Positions 1 to 9,104 of a stretch of DNA of 19,019 nucleotides are shown one piece after another. Within the stretch, counting starts at the first letter, position 1. Every line of letters starts with the position of its first letter. Below the pieces are notes generated by a model that was not told the origin of the DNA, did no database searches, and was given only the letters and a program-made list of their open reading frames with translations. A program made the translations under genes and the position numbers. Where the stretch lies: positions 54,484-73,502 of the forward strand of contig ML986802.1 in NCBI GenBank assembly GCA_010094045.1, in the 5' to 3' direction. This DNA is from Lojkania enalia (taxonomy: Eukaryota; Ascomycota; Dothideomycetes; Pleosporales).

Positions 1-81
1 CCTGAACCCCTATATACTCCTATATACCTCTAAGTAGATTCGTACTATATTTAGACCTATTATCTTACTTATACCGTTATA
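1..81 (-). repeat. Partial copia-family LTR (copy C), inverted, cut by the window edge
   Basis: The reverse complement of this stretch aligns along its whole length with the first 81 bases of the LTRs at 3279-3557 and 7639-7917, and nearly all differences are C/T or G/A transitions. The LTR boundary is at 81, where the inverted terminal sequence tataac (originally tgtaac) ends. It is oriented opposite to the other two copies, so it cannot be the missing 3' LTR of the copia element at 2212-7917. It abuts a pogo-like transposon fragment at 82, so it probably inserted into that transposon. Whether it is a solo LTR or the end of a full element cannot be seen from here. Confidence 0.85.
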
Positions 82-259
82 TAAAGTATCTATAAACTTT
101 TAGCCTTTTAAGAAGACTTATAGTACTAATACTTAAGAAAGGGTTTAACCAGCTTAATACTACTATAGTAACTATAGTAAGACTAGATATAATACTCGTA
201 CGTATTAAAAGGATAGTATAGAAAATTCTAAATTAGATAAAAATATATTATATAATATA
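82..259 (+). pseudogene. Fragment of pogo/Fot1-like transposon (copy 1): C-terminal zinc-knuckle coding segment
   Basis: Positions 82-254 align without gaps to 1822-1994 of the neighbouring full copy (constant offset 1740), with mostly transition differences. The segment encodes the C-terminal tail of the transposase. It contains a decayed Cys-x2-Cys-x4-His-type knuckle in which the Cys codons have become Tyr (TGT to TAT). The left part of this copy is hidden behind the LTR at 1-81. Its right terminus is at 2101-2209, because copy 2 (260-2098) inserted into it. This is a relic with stop codons and has no function. Confidence 0.8.
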
Positions 260-328
260 TTCTACTATTAAAGCAGCTAAACTATTAAAGCGGCTACTTT
301 TTCTTAGTATTATAAATACTACGTATAA
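260..328 (+). repeat. Left terminal inverted repeat of pogo-like transposon copy 2
   Basis: About 70 bp match the reverse complement of 2030-2098 and of the right end of copy 1 (ending at 2209). Inside the TIR the motif actattaaagc occurs twice, at 264 and 281 (17 bp apart), and continues as cagct or cggct. Such repeated subterminal motifs are typical candidates for transposase binding sites; that role is inferred. Confidence 0.8.
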
Positions 329-334
329 ACTATA

Positions 335-2020
335 ATAAATCTACAATACAACCTTCTATTAATTTAATAAGAAGGTAGAATTAAGCTTATCTTACAGGCG
401 TATAAATTAGGCTAGTTTAAAAGCGTATAATACGCTGCTATAGCTGTTAATATATAATATTAATAACTCTCTACTTAACTTTATAGAATCGCGTTTTACT
501 CTTATATACAACTAAATCGCTAGAAGCTTATAGTAACTAAAGAATAAATAATCGTATAATATATTCTTAACCTTAATTCGCGAGGATTTACCCTCTAGCT
601 ATATAAAATAGTAGATATAGTAGATAAACTATTAGACGTATATAGTAGAATATTTATAGAAAAGAATTAGTTTAAACGATTTATAGCGTATATAAATAAG
701 CTTAAAACAGCCTTTAATCGAGTAAAAAATTGCTAAAGAATAAAATAAGAGAATTTAGAGGTTATTAATATATAGTTTAAGCTTATATAAGATATAATTA
801 TAAAATATAGTATATATAATAATAATATCTACAACTTTAATAAGATAGGCTTTTAGATAGATATTATTAATATTATAAAAATTATTACAGGTTTAGAACG
901 TCGTATAAAGCCTACTCTTATATAGCTAAATAATTGTAAGTAGATTATAGTTATCTAAAATATCTACGCTGCTATATATATAACCCTACTATTTATTATT
1001 TATAAAGGACGCGTCTATATTTCTATATAGTATAAAGAAGTAGGTATACTATATAATTGGAAAATTTCAGTCTCTAAGAACGGCTAAATAAATAATACGC
1101 TTAGTCTTAAATAGCTAAAGTACTTTAATAAGTATATAAAGATGCGTTAGATAGAATTATATAGGCTACTTATTTTAGACGGCTATAAAAGCTACCTTAA
1201 CTAGGAATTTAAAGATTACTACCTTATATAATAGATTCTAATACTTTATATACCTTCTTATTTATTATATATACTTTAGCCTCTTAATATAGTTTACTTC
1301 TTACTATTAAAGTTAAAGTACTTATAGTATATATAAGACTTAGCGCGCTAACACGTCTACTATATTAATAAAGAAGGCTTCCTTCTAGCCTTTAAAAACA
1401 CGTTTTTTAATATATTTACGTACAAGAACTATTAAAAGGCTTTTAAAGTAATAGGAATTATTCCTCTAAATACGTAGGTTATATTAAATCGCCTTAATAT
1501 ACAACTATATACTCTATTAGAACTACTTCTATAAAAAAACTTCTAGTAGTCTAAAACTCTAAGTAATATATATAAATTTAGGTTACAATTAATACTTATA
1601 TAAAAGTCCTTTATATAATTACTAAAAGAGGTATAAGAAGGATTCTTACAGCTTATAAAAGGTGCTAAGTTAATACTATATTAGAATATACTTCTTTAAG
1701 CTCGCAACTCTAAGTTTAAAAGGTAATTAGAAGAAGTAACTAAGCGTAAAACGCGTAAAAGAAAGTATATTCAGTATAGCAGTATAGTATTATATAGCAA
1801 GGGATCTTTATATATAGCTGCTAAAGTATTTATAGACTCTTAGCCCTTTAAGAAGACTTATAGTACTGATATTTAAGAAAGAACTTAACTAGCTTAATAC
1901 TACTATAGTAACTATAGTAAGACTAGACATAACGCTCGTATGTACTAAAAGAATAGTAGAGAAAATTCTAAATTAGATAAAAGTATATTATATATAGAAT
2001 CTCTTATTAGTATTAAGTAA
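335..2020 (+). pseudogene. pogo/Fot1-type DDE transposase relic
   Basis: The intact protein would have cut and pasted the element at TA sites in the nucleus. In frame from about 371 the order is: N-terminal EGRI helix-turn-helix start (371-480), CENP-B-type HTH (about 540-780), DDE catalytic domain (about 830-1500), then a basic linker and C-terminal zinc knuckle (1900-1960). Visible DDE landmarks are YNFNKIGF near 830, family form YNFDETGF, so the first Asp is now Asn. LDGY near 1180 keeps its Asp. PLNIVYF near 1280 is family form QPLDV.CF, again Asp to Asn. The first codon is uncertain: an ATA at 335 could be a mutated ATG. TAA at 2018-2020 is the likely end, giving about 561 codons against roughly 540 in Pot2/Fot1. 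Many in-frame TAA/TAG read as former Gln/Trp codons. No intact protein is possible. Confidence 0.85.
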
Positions 2021-2029
2021 ATTAACTTT

Positions 2030-2098
2030 TTATATATAGTGTTTGTTGCGCTAAGAAAAATTAGCCGCTTCAATAGTTTAGCCACTTCAATAGTAGAA
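2030..2098 (-). repeat. Right terminal inverted repeat of pogo-like transposon copy 2
   Basis: This is the reverse complement of 260-328 with mainly transition differences. It keeps unmutated forms such as cttcaatag and gttgcgctaag, so it shows the older sequence better than the left end does. A second copy of the same right end, 111 bp further on, belongs to transposon copy 1. Confidence 0.8.
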
Positions 2099-2100
2099 TA

Positions 2101-2209
2101 TATTATAGAATCTCTTATTAGTATTAAGTAAATTAACTTTTTATATATAGTATTTGTTATACTAAGAAAAAGTAGCCGCTTAAATAGTTTAGCTACTTTA
2201 ATAGTAGAA
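2101..2209 (+). repeat. Right end (with TIR) of pogo-like transposon copy 1
   Basis: It repeats 1995-2098 at a distance of 111 bp. Because copy 2 inserted a few bases before the right end of copy 1, the remainder of copy 1 now follows copy 2 and looks like a tandem duplication. It ends agtagaa at 2209, followed by ta (2210-2211), the expected target dinucleotide. The copia RNase H sequence begins immediately beyond. Confidence 0.75.
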
Positions 2210-2211
2210 TA

Positions 2212-2400
2212 CGTTACCTAAATTGTAAATTTAAATTCTTATTATTTATAAATAAACTATTTATAAAGATAAATAGTTTTATATAATTTAGCTATAGTAG
2301 TATATATTTTAACCTATAATCTAGGTTATTAATCTACTATTAGATTCGTATATTAAGCGCCTTAATATTATTATATAAAGGTTCTATTATTTATATAGTT
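2212..2400 (-). pseudogene. copia RNase H domain, N-terminal part, truncated
   Basis: On the minus strand the end of RT (family form DIKALNKRLQWQ, here NIKALNIRI followed by stops, near 2345-2383) leads into LFIFINSLFINNK, matching copia RNase H LFVFVDGSFANNK. The first catalytic Asp is Asn here (codon at 2259-2261). The frame runs to about 2212 and stops where the pogo-like transposon begins. One small frame slip seems present close to the junction. The intact domain would degrade RNA in the RNA-DNA hybrid during reverse transcription. Confidence 0.75.
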
Positions 2401-3278
2401 ATAAATATATTAAATATAACTTCTAGTTAATAAACTAATATAATATATATTTTTTATATATATTATTTAATATATTTTTAGATTAGATTCTTATTATTTA
2501 GATTAATTATTTATAGGTTATTAGCCTACTATTTCTAAATTAGGATAATATTATCTTATATAAAGTATATCTTTTTTCTATTAAACTTTAGAGGTTATTT
2601 ATATAAAAGAACTATTTTTAATTTTACGTAGAATATAGTTTTATAAAATTCTTCTTCTTCTCTTTATATAAATTCTAGTATAACTATATTAAGAATATTA
2701 TCTATCTATAGTTTAGTAATATTAAATACTATAGTATCTTTATCTATAATTAGTAGATACGGGTTATATAAGAAGATTTTTATATAAAGCTTCTCTTTAT
2801 AGTAATTATAGTACGTTTTAAACTAGTATAAATCTAATTTAGCTATATTATATAGTAGTTATATAATCTTAAAAATTATATTTAGTAGGAAATTATTTTA
2901 TATCTTTTTTAGCAGTCTAGTATATAGTATATAGATAAGTTTATTAGTAGATTATATATACGCTTATATAATATCTCTTAGTTTATAATATATTCTATAT
3001 AATATAATAAGATATATATTTAGAATAAGAATAAGTTTTTAGTTTATCTACTAGATTATAAGTAATTGTATAAAAATCTCTTTCTTTTCTATATCTAAAT
3101 ATCTAGTAAAAATAAGTTATATTTTTTCGTATAGTTAGGTAGTCTTATCTTTAATTTCCTATATAAGGCGGAGGTTAAATATTTATCTAGAGTATAATAA
3201 AGGATCGTATAATTAAACTTTAAAGATACTTTCTATAATTAAACTATCTATTTCTAAATAGTTAGATTTCTTAAATAG
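2400..3278 (-). pseudogene. copia reverse transcriptase, main part
   Basis: Landmarks read on the minus strand, right to left: the IFIQLLII segment (family form TILTQSPTIQR, near 3060), RDIIQAYIQST (family DITQAYVQS, Asp kept, 2945-2977), PLYNIAKLDLY (family PLYGIAEAGLHW, about 2820-2858), and the catalytic box KL-stop-IDNIL (family QTDDTL, 2697-2711), whose second Asp is now Asn. This enzyme would have copied element RNA to cDNA in cytoplasmic particles. The N-terminal portion lies on the other side of the solo LTR, from 3563 upward. The two parts join in frame once the LTR and one copy of aatag are removed. Many RIP stops are present. Confidence 0.85.
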
Positions 3279-3562
3279 TATAATAATATAGGTAAGATAA
3301 TAGATCTAAATATAGTATAAATCTACTTAAAGGTATATAAGAGTATATAGGGGTTTAAAGACTTAAGAATTTTATTAATACCTATAAGCCTTATATAAAA
3401 GGATATAGAAAAATTACTAAGCTACTTATAAGGGAGTATATAACTATATATAGATAGGAAAAGAGGCGGAGCTAGGGGTAGAATAAGATAAGTAAAAAGC
3501 TTTAGGATAAGGTTATATATAAAGCTTTTCGTAGAACGATTTCTTCGTATTATTATAAATAG
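3274..3562 (-). mobile_element. Solo copia-family LTR (copy A) with perfect target duplication
   Basis: The LTR is 3279-3557, 279 bp, exactly the length of the copy at 7639-7917. It is flanked by aatag at 3274-3278 and aatag at 3558-3562. Ends are tataata and tattata, which are TGTAACA and TGTTACA after C-to-T/G-to-A change. No internal region accompanies it, and the copia RT frame continues on both sides, so it arose by insertion followed by LTR-LTR recombination. It is given in the orientation of the copia family as inferred from the element at 2212-7917. It is more heavily mutated than the 7639-7917 copy. Confidence 0.9.
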
Positions 3563-4090
3563 TACTTCTAAAGTAGTAATAATACTATCTATATATAGTT
3601 TTAAAGTAAGTATATAATTAGACTCTTCTTTCTATAATAGAAAGATCTATAGTATCTTTTATACTAAAGCCTTTTAGGGTCTTCTACTTCTTCTTAACTT
3701 TATTTCTAGTTTCTAGTCTTATTTTAGTTCGTATATTTTATCTTATATAGTATTCTTATTTAGAGTAGATTCTTTTTATATAGTATCTTCTACAGGAATA
3801 GAGATCTTCTAGAGCCTTCCTCTTAGCTAGGGAGATAGTTTTAACTTTAGTTTATAAGTAGATTCTAGTATAAACTTCTTTAGCTTTTCTCTCTTTTTTA
3901 TAATTAAAGGTTTATATTATATAAGTATAGATTTGTCTAGATCTAAAAGTTGTTAATATTATAAACTAAGGTCTTCTTCCTCTATATAGTAGTATAGTTT
4001 AATATATATATAGTAGAGTTTAATTAGACTATTTTTAGTATTAATAATAATATCTTAATCTTTAGTACTTTTAATTATATATAAACTAAT
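3563..4090 (-). pseudogene. copia integrase-RT linker and RT N-terminus
   Basis: The minus-strand frame is continuous from the integrase end (about 4130) to the solo LTR, with stops only of the TAA/TAG type. It is rich in Lys and Glu (for example KKREKLKKF, KKSRRP-like stretches), as expected for the poorly conserved linker of copia polyproteins. It reaches the RT start at LEVL just before 3563. No enzymatic motif is visible. The assignment comes from position and continuity of frame. Confidence 0.65.
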
Positions 4091-4960
4091 CTATCTCTTC
4101 TTCTTCCTCTATATTATTATTTTAGAGTTAAGGGGGAGGTTTAAGATATTATATATTATAGGTACGTTCCGTATATAGATTATACGGTTAATATCTACTT
4201 TAGCTTTCTTATTCTATAGTATCTTTATTACTTTCTATATAGTTTAAGCTTATATAGTAATATTAGGCGATAGTAGGAAGTTCTAATTAATTTTAGAGTA
4301 TATACTAAATACTAGAAGTATTAATACTAGACTATTTAAGCTAGTATTATTATTAAAAGCCTTAACTACTATTTAGAGGATACTTTTATTATCTATATAA
4401 TCTCTAAGTTCTGTCTTAAGAATATTATATATATAACGGAGAGGAGCGTGTATATATTTAATCTTTTCTACTATCTAATATACTTTAACTAGTATTTACT
4501 TATAAGTAGCTCCTATAATCTTTATATAATTATAGAAGTCTTTAAATATAAAGTTTATATTAGAGTTATATATAATATAATTAGATAGACTTTAATATAT
4601 ATTAATCTAATACTTATAGAAGGTATTTTAAGTATCCTATGCGGATATAGACTTTAAGAATATAACTACCTAGAAGGAAGTTCCTATATTAATTATATAT
4701 AGTATATTTTTATTATTAATCTATATAATATTAATAATAATCTTATAGTTAAAGTATAAATTATCTTTAATAGAGAACTTAAATCGGTATAGTACTAGGT
4801 CGTACGATTAATATATATAGTAGAACTTCTTAATCTCTTCTAGTATAGAAGCATCGATATTATATCTAGTATTTATTAGTATTCTATATAGTCTCTCTAT
4901 ATAAGAATATCTAAATCTACGGTAGAGGTAGTAAAGTTTAGTCTTAGTAAAGAAAGATAT
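4090..4960 (-). pseudogene. copia integrase
   Basis: Integrase would have inserted the cDNA into the genome. Right to left on the minus strand: the HHCC zinc region starts as YYLYRRFRY (family HHLHRRFGHP, 4903-4932), with the Cys pair at 4804-4828 as FYYIY-stop (family FCxxCQ, Cys now Tyr). It is followed by YRFKFSIKD and the core. Core first Asp is Asn in IIINI (about 4720-4745). The second is Asn in YNSNINF (family HDAGKNF, about 4550-4572). The Glu of VEKI is kept (about 4458-4483), followed by HAPLRYIY, close to the family form HGPLRRAY. The C-terminal part ends around IRNVPIIYNILNLPLNS at 4125-4190. About ten in-frame stops are former Gln/Trp codons. Confidence 0.88.
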
Positions 4961-5039
4961 ACTTTTCTTTTTACTAATATTAAAGAATAGGTATCTCTAT
5001 TTATATACGATTAGAACTATAGTATTATCTTTATATATA

Positions 5040-5330
5040 ATAATATTTAGTATATTATTAAAATACGCGTTAAGTTAGTTAATATTAACTAGATAAAAAA
5101 GAAAGGGTATTAGTATATCTAAAATATAGTATATAATAGAGCTAATAGGGTTATTAATCTATATAGTATCTATTAATCCTTTTAAACCCTAGCTACTAAA
5201 ACTAATATTTACTTAGCTTAGTATCTAGTTAATCTTTATATAAGGATTCTCTTATATATATACTTTAAACTATACTCTACTAACTATTAATATTTTAGCT
5301 ATATCTATATCCTATAGTTTACTTTAATAG
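5040..5330 (-). pseudogene. copia protease region
   Basis: The minus-strand frame gives DIDIAK at 5299-5312, readable as a mutated DTG-type aspartic protease site. It is followed by VSRV-stop-FKVYI and, 60 residues on, IPFLFYLVNINQLNAYFNN, matching the IPFLFCLQDMD..GVYLNN segment that follows protease in this copia family. The position between gag and integrase fits. The active-site reading depends on undoing RIP changes, so the domain is secure but the catalytic triplet is tentative. The intact enzyme would cut the Gag-Pol polyprotein. Confidence 0.65.
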
Positions 5331-5639
5331 GCTATATAGTATTAGTTTTTAAGAATAAACTATTTAGTATATCCTTCTAGATTAATATTATAAATATTTT
5401 CACCTATTATATAATAGAGGTATATAGTAGTAGTAAGGTAGTAGACGGCTTTTTTACCTTCTTTCTTATTTAGGTCCAGATCCTCGTCTTTATACGGGTT
5501 ATTATTCTTATACTCTAATTCTCCTTCAAATTCTTAGATATATACGATAATCTCTTTATATAAGGGGGGTATATTATAGAGTTCCTTATATAAGGTAATA
5601 TATTAACGTATTACTCGCGTACGATTAGGATAGAGATAG

Positions 5640-7526
5640 TTAGATAACTAGTATTCTTCCTTATAGTAGATAAAGTACTTCTTTATATATATGTCTCTTA
5701 ATTTTAAGAAGAATTACTATATAGGAGGTTATAGTTTATATAATCCTCTTAAGTCTCTTCTATATAGCTAAAGTCTATATATATAGGAGGCTAAATAGAA
5801 TCTTTAGTTTATATAGTATAAACCGGCCGGGTTCTATAGGTATATATTATTTTATCTATTAATTATAACTTAGAATACTATATATAGGTTATTAAATAGA
5901 GTTTTATATATAGGTTTAATTAAGAATATAGCCTATTTAAGTTCTAGTTATCCTTAGTATACTTATATAACTATAGTATAGAGTAGTATTTTACCTTAGA
6001 AGTTTATATTAAGAGTTCTCTAAGCAAGAGTAAGCTTATTAATTATTATCTTAAAAACTTTATATATAGACTTATTTAGGTTCTCTTATTAGTATTATAT
6101 AAATATTATTATAGTCTAGTCTATCTAATACTAGTTATAGTTAATATTTATATTAAAGTACTAGTTAAGGAGTTTATATAGAGCTTTCTAGATACAACTA
6201 AAACTAATATTATAGAGATAGTATATCTGCGTATAATCTTTAAGAATATTTAAGAAAATATTTATATATATAAGTTTATTAATATCTAAATAATAGTATA
6301 GCTTAATAAATATTATAACTTTATTAGCTAGAATATTATATAAGCGGCTAATATAGTTATTCTTCTTTTTCTATATCATCTAAAACTGTATAATCTTTTT
6401 AGAAGTAAGTTTCTCTAGTTTATATTTCTATATAAACGGTAGTTAGTATAGATTTAGATAGTAAGATACTAGTATAGGTATAAGATACCTAGTATCTAGT
6501 ATTATATATATATTAGTTAGTTTTAGTATAAACGTTATATAGACTTAATTATTATATAATAGTATTTAGGATATAGATATTTAGAAGAGTAGAAGAGAAG
6601 TAGGTTTAATCTTCTCTTAGGCTTAAAGTTCTAAAGCTAGTATTTAAGTAGGTATTATATAAGATTCTCTTCTAAATATAGACGTCTTATATAAGGTTTT
6701 AACTAATAGTATTATTTTTATATAAATAGGAGTTCGTATTATTTTATCTATTATATAACTTCTCTTAAGAATATCTTCTATTACCTTTCTATATAGGGTG
6801 CTAGGTTGATAGTTAAGGTATATATCCTTACTTTCTACTATCTCTATTATTACTCTATATATCGCACAGCTAGTTACTTAGAAATAATATTCGTTCTATC
6901 TATTAAAGCCTACTATAATTTCTAATAGTATTTCTTTTTATAATCTTATTATTATATATAGTTCTAGTAGAACCTATAGTATATATAATAATAGCTTATA
7001 GTTACTTAGTCGAGATTTTAGGTTAATAGTATCTTTAATATACTTAAACTTTATATCTCTCTTTAGAATCCTCTTATATACTTCTATATTCTCCTCTAAT
7101 TATTTATATATATATAGTTCTTTATATATTAGTTATCTATTATCTTCTAATTTATGCGGATTTAGTAGGTTATTATTAGTAGGTATTCTAGATAATTTAG
7201 CTATTATTAGGTTGGTAGTTGCTAGTTACTTATTTATATAGCGGTTATTAGTTATTACTAGTTACTTATTTATACGGTAGTTGTTAGTTATTACTAGTTA
7301 CTTATTTATATAGCAGTTATTAGTTGTTATATAGTAGAGCTATACAATTATATTCTTCTTTTATATAAGGCTTTTAGCTGTTTATATACTCTATTCTAGG
7401 CTCGATATAGATGCTTTAAGTTCGTACGAGTAAAAGAATTTAATCTCCCTTCTTTCTTACAATTCTTACCTAGAAAGAAAGGTGTAAAATAGAGATATAC
7501 AATAGCTATTATACATTTAACTCCAT
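5640..7526 (-). pseudogene. copia gag with zinc-knuckle remnant
   Basis: Gag would form the virus-like particle. The minus-strand frame contains NPHKLEDNRQ-like sequence near 7140-7180, corresponding to the proline/glycine-rich start of copia capsid (for example LPxPxKLxGNR). Near 5640-5690 it has KKYFIYYKEEY, readable as KKCFICxKEGC, the nucleocapsid zinc knuckle with Cys turned to Tyr. An ATG at 7526-7524 lies 113 bp inside the 5' LTR boundary, but it is one base out of frame with the repeat and capsid frame. Either a small indel occurred or the true start is elsewhere. A 36-bp tandem repeat lies at 7214-7330. The frame is full of TAA/TAG. Confidence 0.6.
7214..7330 (-). repeat. 36-bp tandem repeat in copia gag (about three units)
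   Basis: The string ctagttacttatttata starts at 7222, 7258 and 7294, an exact 36-bp period, that is 12 codons. On the minus strand each unit reads roughly INK-stop-LVITNNY or close variants. The stop and some residues are RIP products of Gln and Thr/Ala codons. The period is a multiple of three, so unit number could vary without breaking gag. Confidence 0.85.
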
Positions 7527-7638
7527 TTTTACTCTTACTAATTTATAGTTAAAAGTTCAACTACTAATTAATATAGAATAGACTCTATTAGCTAGCTTAG
7601 TATTAGTAAGGTAATATAGGGTAGAGTATAGTATTATA

Positions 7639-7917
7639 TGTAACAGCGTAGGTAAGACAATAGGTCTAAATACGGCACGAATCTACTTAGAGGTATATAG
7701 GAGTGCGTGGGGGATTAGGGACCTGGGAATTCTATTAACACCTATAGGCCTTATACGAAAGGATATAGAAGAACTACTAAGCTACTTATAAGAGAGTGTA
7801 CAACTATATACGGAAGGGAAAAGGGGTAGAACTGGGGGTAGAATAAGATAAGCGAAAAGCTTTGGGATAAGGTTGTATATAAAGCTTTTCGTGGAACGAT
7901 TTCTTTGTATTATTATA
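7639..7917 (-). repeat. 5' LTR of the copia element (copy B)
   Basis: 279 bp with ends tgtaaca and tattata (TGTTACA before RIP), aligned over its full length to the solo LTR at 3279-3557 with almost only transition differences. It lies 112 bp outside the first gag ATG, so for the minus-strand element it is the upstream LTR. It keeps many CpA/TpG sites that are mutated in the other two copies. On the minus strand a TATA-like ctttatatac lies about 35 bp inside the LTR, a possible promoter element. Confidence 0.85.
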
Positions 7918-8624
7918 CTACCCCCCTCCTTATAGGCTAATAGTTCCTATCTGCGCTGGTTCGGGAGGGAATTGGGGCTATTATAGATAGGTTCTAGTAT
8001 AAAGAAATTTCTTTAAAAAGATATTTACCGGTAAGGGCTAATACGTGCGGTTACCTATAAAGATGTATTTATTAATGTAATATTAAGTAAGGTTTTCGCG
8101 GTAAGTATAATTAACCTATATATCGGCTGGTAACTACTATTATAACAGTTTATTAATATTGCAATTTCGTTGCATATAGTAACAAGCGTTTACTAACCTT
8201 AGTATATTACTAGGTTGTTATTAACTAAGCTTCCTTAACTAAATAATAACTTCTACTCTATACGTATTATTACGCGTCCCTAGAACCGTTAATTATTAAA
8301 GTATTACTAACGCCTTATAGAAAAAATTAATTAATATACTACTCTATCTACCTCTTAGAGCCTCTTTAAAAGCCTTTTAGATTATCTACCTTTAAGCTAT
8401 ATATACGCTTACCCGCGGGCGGTATATAATATTTTCCTTTTAATCTCTAAGATTAAAAAAATACAAGTATTATACCTTATAAAATAAAAAGTATAACCCT
8501 ATATAAATCATATTTAATACTAGTAGGGTACTTACTACTAATATACTTATAAATCCCCTCCTACTATAAGGAGGAGTTTCTAGTCCTCTAGGGCCATCTT
8601 AAACTATAAGTAGCAGCCTAATAT
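7918..8624. other. Unassigned stretch, probably containing the 3' LTR of gypsy element G2
   Basis: I see no protein motif here. RIP appears weaker than around it: intact patches such as ctgcgctggttcgggaggg and gcaatttcgttgcat remain. By position it should hold the 3' LTR of the minus-strand gypsy element whose chromodomain lies at 9105-9288. Two pyrimidine-rich runs could mark the polypurine tract on the other strand: 8429-8445 and 8551-8562. Without the second LTR in the window neither can be chosen. Small palindromes: taaagaaatttcttta near 8000, and cctcct/aggagg with a 6-base loop near 8557-8574. Confidence 0.4.
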
Positions 8625-8978
8625 ATAGGAGATAAGGAGGATAAAAAGGTAGCTTTTAAGGCTATTTTAGAGTCTACTTATAGCCTAGCGCTTATAGCCC
8701 AGGTTGTAAAGAGTTAGGAAGATAGCCTTTCTATAGCTAGTATCTAGGTAGCTTTATTCTACTAGGATACTAAATTACTCTATTAGGTTTTAGCCCTAAA
8801 GGCTTTAATATCTAGCCTTTAAACTAATATTATAGCGCTCTCAGGTAGTTAAAGACAAGATAGAAAAGGTTTAGAAAGAGTCCAGAGGGAAAGAAGGGGA
8901 AGGAGGGTAGAGGAGGAGAGGACTAGGGAGGTATCTAACAGCCTACTATCAGACCCTCTAGATTTTATAGAAGAGTAA
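8625..8978 (+). pseudogene. Candidate reading frame antisense to G2 pol (3' region)
   Basis: This plus-strand frame is open apart from six internal TAA/TAG codons, all explainable as former CAA/CAG/TGG. ATA at 8625 may be a mutated ATG. The predicted protein of about 117 residues starts GDKEDKKVAFKAILEST and ends in a strongly charged stretch (GRRVEEERTREVSN, SDPLDFIEE), which looks like protein rather than random reading. The minus-strand reading of the same bases is a featureless Leu/Ser/Pro run. It would be tail-to-tail with G2 pol, like the antisense frame in G1. I do not recognise a family, and there is no visible similarity to the G1 antisense product. Where it really ends is uncertain because the frame continues past 8978 with the same type of stops. 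Confidence 0.35.
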
Positions 8979-9104
8979 TTTTAGGCCTATAATTTAGTTT
9001 TCTAATCTACTACTCAACTCTTATATATTATTATCTACTAGGTAATCTATATTCTCTATACTATCTTTATATACCTTAATCTATTTAGTTAGGGCCTTTA
9101 GGGG

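Larger units (their letters stand above)
260..2098 (+). mobile_element. Tc1/mariner-superfamily (pogo, Fot1/Pot2-like) DNA transposon, nearly complete copy 2
   Basis: This 1839-bp element begins ttctactatt and ends with the matching inverted end aatagtagaa, flanked on both sides by ta (258-259 and 2099-2100). TA is the expected target duplication of the superfamily. Its length is close to that of the fungal Fot1 and Pot2 elements (about 1.9 kb). It contains one reading frame for a pogo-type transposase, listed separately. It is inserted in an older copy of the same family (82-259 plus 2101-2209). The boundaries rest on the TIR match and on the repeated right-end sequence. Heavy C-to-T/G-to-A mutation has killed it. 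Confidence 0.85.
2212..7917 (-). mobile_element. Ty1/copia LTR retrotransposon, minus strand, 3' end missing
   Basis: From right to left it has a 279-bp 5' LTR (7639-7917), gag, protease, integrase, reverse transcriptase and the first part of RNase H. Integrase before RT is the order that defines copia elements. At 2210/2212 it is broken by insertion of the pogo-like transposon, and the rest of RNase H and the 3' LTR lie outside the window. A solo LTR of its own family (3279-3557) interrupts RT. The base after the 5' LTR is 7918 (ctacc), and its partner target duplication is not visible. No clear tRNA primer-binding site is readable at 7620-7638 after RIP. Every coding part carries TAA/TAG stops of the C-to-T type. 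Confidence 0.85.

Noticed and set aside
82..1994. The direct repeats 82-254 and 1822-1994 as LTRs of another retrotransposon
   Set aside because: They encode the C-terminal zinc knuckle of a pogo-type transposase, have no LTR ends, and are explained by one transposon copy nested in another.
1995..2211. Two-unit minisatellite of 111 bp
   Set aside because: Both units end in the transposon TIR next to TA; nested insertion explains them better than tandem duplication.
3279..7917. The two 279-bp LTRs as the two ends of one 4.6-kb element
   Set aside because: The left one has its own perfect aatag duplication, and the copia RT frame continues on both sides of it. The right LTR flanks (ttata and ctacc) do not match aatag.
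8557..8574. Hairpin cctcct-actata-aggagg as a terminator
   Set aside because: The stem is only 6 bp in a region full of short inverted repeats, and no gene end lies beside it.
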